Of a stretch of 64,000 nucleotides of DNA, positions 8,158-16,611 are shown piece after piece. Positions within the stretch are counted from its first letter, which is position 1; every line of letters starts with the position of its first letter. The position numbers and the translations under genes are program-made. The notes below the pieces were generated by a model. The model saw only the letters and a list, made by a program, of their open reading frames with translations. It was not told the DNA's origin and ran no database searches. The DNA comes from Billgrantia kenyensis (lineage in GTDB: Bacteria; Pseudomonadota; Gammaproteobacteria; Pseudomonadales; Halomonadaceae): positions 186,001 to 250,000 of the forward strand of contig NZ_JACEFT010000002.1 in assembly GCF_013697085.1 (NCBI RefSeq). The letters are read 5' to 3'.

Positions 8158-8712
8158 ATGCCGACCTCGTCCACACTATGGTTTCGGGTCGGCCGTGTCA
8201 TGCAGCTGACGCTGGAGGGGGTGGCAGGCGCTACCCTCTTCGCCATGATGCTGCTGACCACGGCGGACGTGACCGGACGCTACTTCTTCAATACGCCCAT
8301 CCTTGGCACCGTCGAGCTGACGCAACTGATGCTGGCAGCGCTGGTGTTCCTGTCGCTGCCGGTGGTGTGCTGGCGCGAGGAGCACGTCAGCGTCGACCTG
8401 CTCGATTCGGTATTCCCCTCGGGTCTGATCTGGATCCGCCAGGTGCTGGTCAACCTGATCGTCACTGCGGCGCTGTGGGTCATGGCCCAGCGCGCCTGGC
8501 TGCTGGCCCAGCGCGCCTTCGAATGGGGCGACGTGACCGAGTTCCTGCGCATCCCGCGGGGTTACCTGATCGCTCTGATCGCCGCCATGCTGGCGCTGTC
8601 GGCGCTGCTGACCCTGGGTCGGGCGGTGCTCTACCTGCTGGAAGGGCTCAAGGTGATCAAACAGGGCGGTCCGCTGAGTCCGTCCACCGAACGGGGAGGC
8701 GACAATGATTGA
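8158..8712 (+). CDS. dctQ: TRAP transporter small permease, copy 1
   Basis: A 184-residue DctQ protein with four predicted membrane helices: near FAMMLLTTADVTGRYFF, LMLAALVFLSLPVVCW, VLVNLIVTAALWVMA and YLIALIAAMLALSALLTLG. The charged C-terminal tail STERGGDND follows. It pairs with DctM in the inner membrane. I prefer the ATG at 8158 (TGGAGG 7 nt upstream) to a TTG two codons earlier. It starts 27 nt after dctP and overlaps dctM by 8 nt. The last 225 nt, from 8488, are identical to copy 2, whereas the middle (about 8400-8487) is clearly diverged. Confidence 0.92.
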   Translation: MPTSSTLWFRVGRVMQLTLEGVAGATLFAMMLLTTADVTGRYFFNTPILGTVELTQLMLAALVFLSLPVVCWREEHVSVDLLDSVFPSGLIWIRQVLVNLIVTAALWVMAQRAWLLAQRAFEWGDVTEFLRIPRGYLIALIAAMLALSALLTLGRAVLYLLEGLKVIKQGGPLSPSTERGGDND

Positions 8713-10000
8713 AGCGCTGTACGGGTTCGCCGCCCTGCTGCTGCTGGCATTCCTGCGGGTACCGCTGGCGTTTGCCATGGGCATCGTCGGCTTCCTGGGG
8801 TTCTACTTCATTACCGGCAACTGGAACGCCGCCGAGGCCATGGCCGCGCGGCGGGTGGTGGATACCGCCATGGACTACGGGCTGTCGGTGATTCCGCTGT
8901 TCATCCTGATGGGCAACTTCGTCTCCCATGCGGGACTGTCGGACGCGCTGTTCCGCGCCTCCAACGGCTTTCTCGGCCACCGCAAGGGCGGCCAGGCCAT
9001 GGCCACCATCGTTGCCTGTGGCGGCTTCAGCGCCATCTGCGGCTCGAGCCTTGCCACCTGCGCCACCATGGGGCGTGTGGCGATGCCGCAGATGCGCAAG
9101 TACGGCTACAAGGATTCGCTGGCCTCGGCCTCCATCGCCGCCGGCGGCACCTTGGGCATCCTGATCCCGCCCAGCGTGATGCTGGTGATCTACGGCATCC
9201 TCACCGAGACCAGTATTCGCGAGCTGTTCGCCGCCGGCTTCATCCCCGGCATGCTGGGCATCGTGCTTTACCTGCTGGCGGTGAAATGGGTAATGTGGCG
9301 CGACCCGGACGCCGGCCCCGCCGGCGAGAAGGTGCCGTGGAGCGAGCGCATGGCGGCGCTGAAGAGCGTCGGCAGCACCCTGGCGCTGTTCGTGCTGGTG
9401 ATCGGCGGCATCTACCTGGGCGTGTTCACGCCCACCGAGGCGGCGGGCATCGGCGCCATGGGCGCCTTCCTGATCGCCCTGTTCCGCCGTGCGTTGACGC
9501 CGCAGGTGCTGATGAACGTGCTGATGGACACCGTGCGCACCACCGCCATGCTGTTCGCCGTGGTACTGACCGCGCTGATCTTTGCCAATTTCATCAACCG
9601 CGCGGGCCTGCCGGGCGAGCTGCTGGCCTTCGTCAACGCCATGGACGTGACGCCCTTCATGGTGATCCTGGTCATTATCGCCATCTACGTGGTGCTGGGC
9701 TGCGTGTTCGAGAGCATGTCGATGCTGTTGCTTACCGTGCCGGTGTTCTTCCCGGTGGTGGCGGGGCTGGGCTACGACCTGGTGTGGTTCGGCATCCTGG
9801 TGGTGATCGTGATCGAGATCAGCCTGATCACGCCGCCGGTGGGGATGAACGTGTTCGTATTGCGAGCGGTGCTGCCGGACGTCTCCACGGGGACCATCTT
9901 CCGCGGTGTGACACCGTTCTGGGTGGCCGGCACGGCGCGTGCGTTGCTGGTGCTGGTGTTCCCGGGTATCGTGCTGTTCCTGCCGCAGCTGCTCTATTGA
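8488..10000 (+). repeat. Identical 1,513-bp direct repeat, copy 1 (dctQ 3' end plus dctM)
   Basis: Bases 8488-10000 match 12325-13837 at a constant offset of 3,837, with no difference noticed. Identity begins right after a C/G mismatch at 8487/12324 and stops exactly at the dctM stop codon. Synonymous positions are also identical, unlike the diverged dctP genes, so this points to recent gene conversion or duplication. Confidence 0.85.
8705..10000 (+). CDS. dctM: TRAP transporter large permease, copy 1
   Basis: A 431-residue DctM, the sodium-coupled transport subunit with about 12 membrane helices. Visible family stretches are FLRVPLAFAMGIVGFLGFYF near the start, GGFSAICGSSLATCATMGRVAMPQM, GTLGILIPPSVMLVIYGILT, and EISLITPPVGMNVFVLRAV near the end. 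It overlaps dctQ by 8 nt. The protein is identical in sequence to the second copy at 12542-13837, so the two transporters can differ only in their binding proteins and in the N-terminal part of DctQ. Confidence 0.95.
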   Translation: MIEALYGFAALLLLAFLRVPLAFAMGIVGFLGFYFITGNWNAAEAMAARRVVDTAMDYGLSVIPLFILMGNFVSHAGLSDALFRASNGFLGHRKGGQAMATIVACGGFSAICGSSLATCATMGRVAMPQMRKYGYKDSLASASIAAGGTLGILIPPSVMLVIYGILTETSIRELFAAGFIPGMLGIVLYLLAVKWVMWRDPDAGPAGEKVPWSERMAALKSVGSTLALFVLVIGGIYLGVFTPTEAAGIGAMGAFLIALFRRALTPQVLMNVLMDTVRTTAMLFAVVLTALIFANFINRAGLPGELLAFVNAMDVTPFMVILVIIAIYVVLGCVFESMSMLLLTVPVFFPVVAGLGYDLVWFGILVVIVIEISLITPPVGMNVFVLRAVLPDVSTGTIFRGVTPFWVAGTARALLVLVFPGIVLFLPQLLY

Positions 10001-10032
10001 ATGCTGCCAAGCGTAGGTGAGGAGTCATCGAG

Positions 10033-10542
10033 ATGAACATGGATGAGAGTCAGGTCGACCTCGCCGGAGAAGGCGATAAGAGCCTGACCGATGCGCCGAC
10101 CAAGCCGGAGCTGGATCTCAACCAGTTCCTGCCCTATCGGCTCAACAGCCTGGCCGATCGTATCAGCCAGGCGCTGGCCGAGCTCTATCAAGAGCGCTAC
10201 CAGCTCAACATCGCCCAGTGGCGGGTGCTGGCCTGGCTCAGCCACTGCGACGAGATGACGGCGAAGAAAATCTGCGCCTACACCAACATGGACAAGGCCC
10301 GGGTCTCGCGGGCCATTCAGGTGCTGGAAGATCGCGGTCTGGTAAGCCGCACCCCTTCGCCCACCGACCAGCGGCTGCAGGACCTTCACCTCACGCCGGA
10401 GGGGCAGCGGCTGCTGACCAAGCTGATTCCCGAGGCCCAGGCGTGGGAGGCGGAGCTGGTGGCGACCCTCACCGCCGGTGAGTACCGCGACCTGCTCAAC
10501 GTGATGCGCAAGCTGGAGCGCCAGCTGGAGCGGATTGGCTGA
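10033..10542 (+). CDS. MarR-family transcriptional regulator
   Basis: A 169-residue winged-helix regulator. The core runs from LNSLADRISQALAELY through the recognition part AKKICAYTNMDKARVSRAIQVLEDRGLV, with the wing RTPSPTDQRLQDLHLTPEG. MarR proteins bind short inverted repeats as dimers and release them when an aromatic acid binds. It follows dctM by 32 nt, has GAGGAG 8 nt before its ATG, and is followed by a strong terminator, so it is the last gene of the first TRAP operon. It probably controls that operon and perhaps the divergent homogentisate genes; the operator candidates lie at 6769-6788 and 6880-6893. Confidence 0.9.
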   Translation: MNMDESQVDLAGEGDKSLTDAPTKPELDLNQFLPYRLNSLADRISQALAELYQERYQLNIAQWRVLAWLSHCDEMTAKKICAYTNMDKARVSRAIQVLEDRGLVSRTPSPTDQRLQDLHLTPEGQRLLTKLIPEAQAWEAELVATLTAGEYRDLLNVMRKLERQLERIG

Positions 10543-10570
10543 CTTGGTCTTTCACCCTGTTTCCCCAAGG

Positions 10571-10598
10571 CCGGCAACATTGGTTGCCGGTTTTTTTT
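10571..10598 (+). terminator. Rho-independent terminator after marR
   Basis: CCGGCAAC, loop ATTG, GTTGCCGG, then eight T residues. A textbook intrinsic terminator 28 nt after the marR stop. Confidence 0.93.
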
Positions 10599-10717
10599 GC
10601 GACGTGAAAATTCCGTAACAAGATTTTTTTCCTTGGTTGGCTTTTCTGCGTGGGGGCGATTTTGAGATGGATTGTCAATTATGTAATATCTTGTTGATAT
10701 ATATAGAATAAATTCAT

Positions 10718-10731
10718 GATTAGACTTAGGT
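10718..10731 (-). promoter_or_regulatory. Shared 14-mer ACCTAAGTCTAATC, copy 2 (inverted)
   Basis: On the plus strand this reads GATTAGACTTAGGT, the exact reverse complement of 6880-6893. It ends 168 nt before the second dctP start, a distance close to copy 1 but in the other orientation. Candidate common regulatory site of both TRAP operons. Confidence 0.5.
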
Positions 10732-10899
10732 GTTGTTAGATGATGGTCGCGTCTATGTCGCGAAGGAGGTAGAGAGAAAGGCATTGTAAGAACCAACGTG
10801 TTTCCAATATCATGTGTGATGAGCCATTTGTTGTATCGTTTTGCCCATAACAACCATACGCAAGCGCGCCACCCGCCTGTGACAATGGAGGAACTCACA

Positions 10900-11958
10900 A
10901 TGCACAAGAAGACAGGCCTGGTAATCGGTACCCTGACCGCCGCCATCATGAGCACTTCGGCCCTGGCCCAGACCACGATCACGGTCAGCACCTGGGCGGG
11001 TCCCAACCACGGCATCAACACGATGGTATGGCCCACTTGGAAGGCCTGGATCGAGGAGGCCACCGAGGGCCGTGTCACCGTCGAAGTCGTCCACGACATG
11101 GGGCCGCCCGCCTCCCAGATGGAGATCGTCGCCGACGGCATCGCCGATGCCACCTGGGTTTTCCATGGCTACAACACCGGCCGCTTCCAGCTGACCAAGC
11201 TGCCCGAGTTTCCCACCTTCGAGGACTTCTCCTCCGAGAACGCCTCTGCCGCCTACTGGCGCACCCATCAGGAACACCTGGCTGGCGCCGGCGAGCATCG
11301 CGGTGTCGATGTGGTAGCAGCCGGCGTGCACGGCCCGGGCTGGATCTTCAGCAGCGAGCAGTACGAGACCCTCGATGACATGAGAGGCAAGCGCATTCGT
11401 GTGGGTGGTGGTGTGATGGGCGATCTTTCCAACGCCCTGGAGCTGACCGGCGTTGCGCTGCCGCCCACCGGTGTCTACGAGGCTGGCTCGCAGGGGGTCA
11501 TCGACGGCGCCATGCTGGTGCCCGAGGGTCTGCGCAGCTTCCGCGTGGCCGAGATCTTTCCCTACACATTGAAAGTGGACGGCGGCTTCTATCGTGGCAG
11601 CTTCACCATCGTCATGAACCCGATGTTCTGGGACCAGGTTTCTGACGAAGACCGAGCCGCCATCGAAGAAGTTTCTGGTGAGCGCCTGTCGCGCCTGTTC
11701 GGCTACATGATGGACACCATGGATGTGCGAGGTGTTGCCTTTGCCGAGGAGCAGGGCCACACCTTCACCGAGCTCGGAGGCGACGATCTCGAGTCGCTGC
11801 GTAGCATGAGCGACAGCATGGTTTCCGAGTGGGCCGATTCGGTCTCCGCGAACCGTGGCGTTGATGGCATGGCAGCTATCGAGCACTTCCGCGAGCAGCT
11901 CACTGCCGCCGCCGAGGACGAGAGCGTCGAGAGCCTGGTTCCTGAGACGCTGCGTTAA
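10900..11958 (+). CDS. dctP: TRAP transporter periplasmic solute-binding protein, copy 2
   Basis: A 352-residue DctP protein with a signal peptide ending at ALA-23 and mature start QTTITVSTWAGPNHGINTMV. It aligns along its whole length with copy 1, sharing for example MVWPTWKAWIEEATEGRVTV and PPTGVYEAGSQGVIDGAM. The start at 10900 has GGAGG 8 nt upstream; a longer reading frame from 10798 adds a non-signal-like leader. Codon use is less GC-extreme than in copy 1. Divergence between the binding proteins beside identical permeases suggests that ligand range is what separates the two systems. Confidence 0.92.
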   Translation: MHKKTGLVIGTLTAAIMSTSALAQTTITVSTWAGPNHGINTMVWPTWKAWIEEATEGRVTVEVVHDMGPPASQMEIVADGIADATWVFHGYNTGRFQLTKLPEFPTFEDFSSENASAAYWRTHQEHLAGAGEHRGVDVVAAGVHGPGWIFSSEQYETLDDMRGKRIRVGGGVMGDLSNALELTGVALPPTGVYEAGSQGVIDGAMLVPEGLRSFRVAEIFPYTLKVDGGFYRGSFTIVMNPMFWDQVSDEDRAAIEEVSGERLSRLFGYMMDTMDVRGVAFAEEQGHTFTELGGDDLESLRSMSDSMVSEWADSVSANRGVDGMAAIEHFREQLTAAAEDESVESLVPETLR

Positions 11959-11985
11959 AGCGAGATTGTCGCCTGGAGGGCGACC

Positions 11986-12549
11986 ATGCAAACCCTGACG
12001 ACGCGTGCGACGCGTGCGACGCGCGTCGGCCGGGTCATGCAGCTGACGTTGGAGGGGGTGGCAGGCGCCACCCTCTTCGCCATGATGCTGCTGACCACGG
12101 CGGACGTGACCGGACGCTACTTCTTCAATACGCCGATCCTTGGCACCGTCGAGCTGACGCAGCTGATGCTGGCGGCGCTGGTGTTTCTCTCCTTGCCGGT
12201 GGTGTGCTGGCGCCAGGAGCACGTCAGCGTCGACCTGCTCGATGCCATCTTTCCCGCACGGCTGGTGTGGGTGCGAGAGGTGATCGTCAATCTCTTGGTG
12301 ACGGCCGCACTGTGGGTCATGGCGCAGCGCGCCTGGCTGCTGGCCCAGCGCGCCTTCGAATGGGGCGACGTGACCGAGTTCCTGCGCATCCCGCGGGGTT
12401 ACCTGATCGCTCTGATCGCCGCCATGCTGGCGCTGTCGGCGCTGCTGACCCTGGGTCGGGCGGTGCTCTACCTGCTGGAAGGGCTCAAGGTGATCAAACA
12501 GGGCGGTCCGCTGAGTCCGTCCACCGAACGGGGAGGCGACAATGATTGA
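11986..12549 (+). CDS. dctQ: TRAP transporter small permease, copy 2
   Basis: A 187-residue four-helix DctQ protein. Its N-terminus differs from copy 1 and contains a tandem 9-bp repeat (ACGCGTGCG twice, then a variant, 12001-12027) coding TRATRATRV. From VGRVMQLTLEGVAGA onward it is nearly identical to copy 1 except for a block around DAIFPARLVWVREVIVN. It overlaps dctM by 8 nt, as in the first operon. Confidence 0.92.
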   Translation: MQTLTTRATRATRVGRVMQLTLEGVAGATLFAMMLLTTADVTGRYFFNTPILGTVELTQLMLAALVFLSLPVVCWRQEHVSVDLLDAIFPARLVWVREVIVNLLVTAALWVMAQRAWLLAQRAFEWGDVTEFLRIPRGYLIALIAAMLALSALLTLGRAVLYLLEGLKVIKQGGPLSPSTERGGDND

Positions 12550-13837
12550 AGCGCTGTACGGGTTCGCCGCCCTGCTGCTGCTGGCATTCCTGCGGGTACC
12601 GCTGGCGTTTGCCATGGGCATCGTCGGCTTCCTGGGGTTCTACTTCATTACCGGCAACTGGAACGCCGCCGAGGCCATGGCCGCGCGGCGGGTGGTGGAT
12701 ACCGCCATGGACTACGGGCTGTCGGTGATTCCGCTGTTCATCCTGATGGGCAACTTCGTCTCCCATGCGGGACTGTCGGACGCGCTGTTCCGCGCCTCCA
12801 ACGGCTTTCTCGGCCACCGCAAGGGCGGCCAGGCCATGGCCACCATCGTTGCCTGTGGCGGCTTCAGCGCCATCTGCGGCTCGAGCCTTGCCACCTGCGC
12901 CACCATGGGGCGTGTGGCGATGCCGCAGATGCGCAAGTACGGCTACAAGGATTCGCTGGCCTCGGCCTCCATCGCCGCCGGCGGCACCTTGGGCATCCTG
13001 ATCCCGCCCAGCGTGATGCTGGTGATCTACGGCATCCTCACCGAGACCAGTATTCGCGAGCTGTTCGCCGCCGGCTTCATCCCCGGCATGCTGGGCATCG
13101 TGCTTTACCTGCTGGCGGTGAAATGGGTAATGTGGCGCGACCCGGACGCCGGCCCCGCCGGCGAGAAGGTGCCGTGGAGCGAGCGCATGGCGGCGCTGAA
13201 GAGCGTCGGCAGCACCCTGGCGCTGTTCGTGCTGGTGATCGGCGGCATCTACCTGGGCGTGTTCACGCCCACCGAGGCGGCGGGCATCGGCGCCATGGGC
13301 GCCTTCCTGATCGCCCTGTTCCGCCGTGCGTTGACGCCGCAGGTGCTGATGAACGTGCTGATGGACACCGTGCGCACCACCGCCATGCTGTTCGCCGTGG
13401 TACTGACCGCGCTGATCTTTGCCAATTTCATCAACCGCGCGGGCCTGCCGGGCGAGCTGCTGGCCTTCGTCAACGCCATGGACGTGACGCCCTTCATGGT
13501 GATCCTGGTCATTATCGCCATCTACGTGGTGCTGGGCTGCGTGTTCGAGAGCATGTCGATGCTGTTGCTTACCGTGCCGGTGTTCTTCCCGGTGGTGGCG
13601 GGGCTGGGCTACGACCTGGTGTGGTTCGGCATCCTGGTGGTGATCGTGATCGAGATCAGCCTGATCACGCCGCCGGTGGGGATGAACGTGTTCGTATTGC
13701 GAGCGGTGCTGCCGGACGTCTCCACGGGGACCATCTTCCGCGGTGTGACACCGTTCTGGGTGGCCGGCACGGCGCGTGCGTTGCTGGTGCTGGTGTTCCC
13801 GGGTATCGTGCTGTTCCTGCCGCAGCTGCTCTATTGA
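12325..13837 (+). repeat. Identical 1,513-bp direct repeat, copy 2
   Basis: Partner of 8488-10000, in direct orientation. The sequences flanking both ends are different, so only this block has been homogenised. Confidence 0.85.
12542..13837 (+). CDS. dctM: TRAP transporter large permease, copy 2
   Basis: A 431-residue DctM, identical in protein and apparently in DNA to the gene at 8705-10000. It is the last gene of the second dctPQM operon; no marR follows. About 94 nt after its stop comes a strong intrinsic terminator. Retention of two identical permeases suggests selection for dose, for two differently regulated transporters, or a very recent conversion event. Confidence 0.95.
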   Translation: MIEALYGFAALLLLAFLRVPLAFAMGIVGFLGFYFITGNWNAAEAMAARRVVDTAMDYGLSVIPLFILMGNFVSHAGLSDALFRASNGFLGHRKGGQAMATIVACGGFSAICGSSLATCATMGRVAMPQMRKYGYKDSLASASIAAGGTLGILIPPSVMLVIYGILTETSIRELFAAGFIPGMLGIVLYLLAVKWVMWRDPDAGPAGEKVPWSERMAALKSVGSTLALFVLVIGGIYLGVFTPTEAAGIGAMGAFLIALFRRALTPQVLMNVLMDTVRTTAMLFAVVLTALIFANFINRAGLPGELLAFVNAMDVTPFMVILVIIAIYVVLGCVFESMSMLLLTVPVFFPVVAGLGYDLVWFGILVVIVIEISLITPPVGMNVFVLRAVLPDVSTGTIFRGVTPFWVAGTARALLVLVFPGIVLFLPQLLY

Positions 13838-13930
13838 GCTGAGTGTCGCACAGCACGAGCTTCATCCCGGCAAGCTGTAAAATGATACGAAAAACATACT
13901 TTCTAAATTAATTGTCGTGTCTAGAGTGAG

Positions 13931-13960
13931 CCCGATTTGACTCCAGTCAAATCGGGTTTT
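13931..13960 (+). terminator. Rho-independent terminator after second TRAP operon
   Basis: CCCGATTTGACT, loop CC, AGTCAAATCGGG, followed by TTTT. A perfect 12-bp stem. Confidence 0.9.
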
Positions 13961-14016
13961 CTCCTTTTCGCTATCTTGAAAGTGAGTATTAAGGATATCG
14001 GGCGGAGAGAGAGAAG

Positions 14017-14418
14017 ATGGAAAGGCTATCGGATTATATTCAGGGTGAGCGCGTGGTGCGTGAGCTTCGCTGCCACGCCCCCGAGGCACTCGAGGAAATG
14101 GCCGGCGACCTGCAGCAGCCGCTGAGCCCACCGCTGGAGCGGGCTCTGGCACGTAGCCTCGATGACCGGCGGGTTGCCGATTTTCGTTCTTCTGAGGTGC
14201 TGATGCCGGCGATGATGACGACCTTCGCGGTCAGCCGGGCCAGCATCGAAGGAGATGAGCTTGCAAAGCTGGAAGCTAGCTGCAACCGCTGTGAATCGGT
14301 GGGGCGCTGCTGGCAGGCGATGCGCAGTCACGCCGATGCCGAGACATGCCGCGACTTCTGCCCCAACGCCGAGGCCTTCATCCGGCATCGCGGCGAGGTG
14401 GAGCCGCGTGGCGAATAG
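14017..14418 (+). CDS. Small cysteine-rich protein, DUF6455-like
   Basis: A 133-residue soluble protein without signal peptide or membrane helix. The C-terminal part carries five cysteines in the pattern CNRCESVGRCW then CRDFCPNAEAF, resembling DUF6455 proteins and suggestive of metal or Fe-S binding. The N-terminal half is helical and acidic. It stands alone between terminators, with an AGAGAGAGAAG ribosome-binding stretch before the ATG. The family name is a recollection and no function can be assigned from sequence. Confidence 0.7.
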   Translation: MERLSDYIQGERVVRELRCHAPEALEEMAGDLQQPLSPPLERALARSLDDRRVADFRSSEVLMPAMMTTFAVSRASIEGDELAKLEASCNRCESVGRCWQAMRSHADAETCRDFCPNAEAFIRHRGEVEPRGE

Positions 14419-14422
14419 ACGC

Positions 14423-14451
14423 AAAAGGGGGCGCGATGCGCCCCCTCATTT
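14423..14451. terminator. Bidirectional terminator between DUF6455-like gene and paaZ
   Basis: GGGGGCGC, loop GAT, GCGCCCCC, with AAAA before and TCATTTTC after. It lies between convergent genes and can serve both strands. Confidence 0.85.
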
Positions 14452-14466
14452 TCTCCGGTGCCAGAG

Positions 14467-16509
14467 CTACTTTTGCTTGGCCACCAGGGTCAGGATGTCG
14501 TAGCTGGCCACCAGCTCGTCTTCCTGGTTGGTCACGGCAACGTCCCACATCACCACCCCCTGGGGATGTCCGTCCGGAGAGGCTCGGCCCTGGTCGATCT
14601 TGCGCTTGCAGGTCAGACGGGCACGAATGGTGTCGCCGGGAGCAACAGGGGTAATGAAGCGCAGGGTGTCCAAGCCGTAGTTGGCCAGTACGGGACCTTC
14701 CCCCGGGTAGACGAAGAGTCCGGCCGCTGCCGATAGCACGAAGTAGCCGTGGGCGATGCGTTGGCCGAACTGAGTCTTGCGCGCGGCGATGTCGTCGAAG
14801 TGCATGTAGAAGTGGTCGCCGGAGAGGCAGCCGAAGTTGACGATGTCGGCTTCGGTGACGGTGCGGCGGTGGGTCAGCAGGGACTCGCCTACCTGCAGGT
14901 CGTCGAAATGACGACGGAAGGGGTGGACGTCGTTCTCGATGACCTTGGCACCCCGCACGTATTCACGGGTAACGGCGGCCACCATGGTCGGGGAGCCCTG
15001 GATGGCGGTGCGCTGCAGATAGTGGTGTACCGCCCGGATGCCACCCAGTTCCTCGCCGCCGCCGGCACGACCCGGGCCGCCGTGCTTGAGCATGGGCAAA
15101 GGGGAACCGTGACCGGTGGACTCCTTTGCGGCTTCTGCATCAAGAATCTGCAGGCGGCCGTGCTGGGCGGCGAGTACCGGGATCATCTCCGCGGCGATGG
15201 CGGGGTTTTTGGTGGTGAGGGTGGTGACCAGGCTGCCCTTGCCCTTGGCGGCCAGGCGCAGGGCCTCTTCAATGCCGTTGTAGGGCATCAGGGTGGCGAC
15301 GGGGCCGAAGGCTTCGATGTCATGGGCGCCGCCGTCTTGCCGCGGGTTACGGTTGATCAACAGATGAGGGGCGATAAAGGCACCGTTCTCCACCCCCTTA
15401 CCCACCGGCTTGAACCCCTCGCTCCGGCCGAAGACACACTCGCTCGTCTCCAGCAGTTGGCCGATGGCATCGCGGACGTCACGCAGCTGGTCGTCGGAGG
15501 ACAGCGCACCCATGCGTACGCCTTCCTCTTTTGGGTCCCCCGCGACGATCCTGGACAGCCGCTCCTTGATCCTGTCCGCCATGGCATCCACGTGTTCGTC
15601 AGGCACCAGGACTCGCCGGATGGCGGTGCACTTCTGGCCGGCCTTGGCGGTCATCTCCTTGACCACCTCCTTGGCAAAGATCGCGAACTCCTCATCGTCG
15701 GGAGTCACATCCGGGGCCAGGATGGCGCTATTGAGGGAGTCCGCTTCGGCATTGAAGGGAATGCTCCGCGCCAGGATGTTGGGGTGGCTCTTGAGTTTCA
15801 GCGCGGTATTGGCGGAGCCGGTAAAAGTGACGAAATCCTGCTCTTCCAGGCGATCGAGAAGATCGCCGGTGCCACCAATGATCAGCTGCAACGCACCATC
15901 CGGCAGCAGGCCGGAATCGTTGATGATGCGCACTGCAGCCTCCGCCACATAGCTGGTGGCGGTGGCCGGCTTGACGATGCAGGGCATGCCTGCCAGGAAG
16001 GCAGGAGCGAATTTTTCCAACATGCCCCAGATCGGGAAGTTGAAGGCATTGATGTGCACGCACACGCCGCGGCGCGGCACCAGGATGTGCGTGCCGTTGA
16101 AGTGGTTGTTCTTGCCCAGCTGGGTTACCGGACCTTCATGGGCCACGTTGCCGGAAGGCAGCTCCTTGCGCCCGGTGGAGGCGTAGGTAAACAGGGTACC
16201 GAAGCCGCCCTCGATGTCGATCCAGGAGTCAGCGCGGGTGCAGCCGGTGTGATGGGAAATCTCGTACAGCTCTTCCTTGCGCTCCTGGATATAAGCCGCC
16301 AGCGCCTTGAGAATGGCGGCGCGCTGCTGGAAATCGAGTGCCAGCAGGCTGCTCAGGCCCTGGTGGCGGCCGTAGTCGACGACCTGTGAAAAGTCGATGG
16401 ATTCGTCATGAGTGTGGGCAATGATGTCGCCATTGATGGCGCTTGGCAGGGCCTTGGCCGCGGTGCTACCCAACCACTGACCGGCAATGTAACTCTGAAG
16501 GACTGGCAT
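14467..16509 (-). CDS. paaZ: PaaZ, bifunctional oxepin-CoA hydrolase / 3-oxo-5,6-dehydrosuberyl-CoA semialdehyde dehydrogenase
   Basis: A 680-residue fusion, close to the 681 of E. coli. The N-terminal aldehyde dehydrogenase domain (about 1-520) has the catalytic Cys294 in [10 protein letters not shown] and Glu in [10 protein letters not shown]. The C-terminal MaoC-type (R)-hydratase domain has Asp565 and His570 in [13 protein letters not shown]. The hydratase domain opens the oxepin-CoA ring and the dehydrogenase oxidises the resulting aldehyde with NADP. I chose the start at 16509 ([12 protein letters not shown]) since the 33-residue upstream extension is not family-like. It is last in paaABCDEZ, 102 nt after paaE. 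Confidence 0.96.
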   Translation of the reverse strand: MPVLQSYIAGQWLGSTAAKALPSAINGDIIAHTHDESIDFSQVVDYGRHQGLSSLLALDFQQRAAILKALAAYIQERKEELYEISHHTGCTRADSWIDIEGGFGTLFTYASTGRKELPSGNVAHEGPVTQLGKNNHFNGTHILVPRRGVCVHINAFNFPIWGMLEKFAPAFLAGMPCIVKPATATSYVAEAAVRIINDSGLLPDGALQLIIGGTGDLLDRLEEQDFVTFTGSANTALKLKSHPNILARSIPFNAEADSLNSAILAPDVTPDDEEFAIFAKEVVKEMTAKAGQKCTAIRRVLVPDEHVDAMADRIKERLSRIVAGDPKEEGVRMGALSSDDQLRDVRDAIGQLLETSECVFGRSEGFKPVGKGVENGAFIAPHLLINRNPRQDGGAHDIEAFGPVATLMPYNGIEEALRLAAKGKGSLVTTLTTKNPAIAAEMIPVLAAQHGRLQILDAEAAKESTGHGSPLPMLKHGGPGRAGGGEELGGIRAVHHYLQRTAIQGSPTMVAAVTREYVRGAKVIENDVHPFRRHFDDLQVGESLLTHRRTVTEADIVNFGCLSGDHFYMHFDDIAARKTQFGQRIAHGYFVLSAAAGLFVYPGEGPVLANYGLDTLRFITPVAPGDTIRARLTCKRKIDQGRASPDGHPQGVVMWDVAVTNQEDELVASYDILTLVAKQK

Positions 16510-16611
16510 CAAGCGTTCTCCCAGTGAAATTTGGCTTGATGACGCACACGCATGACCACAGCAAGATGCTGAGCGTGCACATCGAGAGGGATAAGGTGGT
16601 TCAGCCAATCA

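Larger units (their letters stand above)
10543..10899. other. Intergenic region before the second TRAP operon
   Basis: 357 bp holding the terminator of the first operon, then an AT-rich stretch (about 10600-10760) with the shared 14-mer and a short inverted repeat ATATC-TTGTT-GATAT at 10686-10700. A TTGTCA at 10672 could be a -35 box, but I see no good -10 at the proper distance. Confidence 0.6.

Noticed and set aside
10591..10604. TTTTTTGCGAC shared with 6871-6881
   Set aside because: In the second case it is part of the marR terminator T tract; the match is probably chance.
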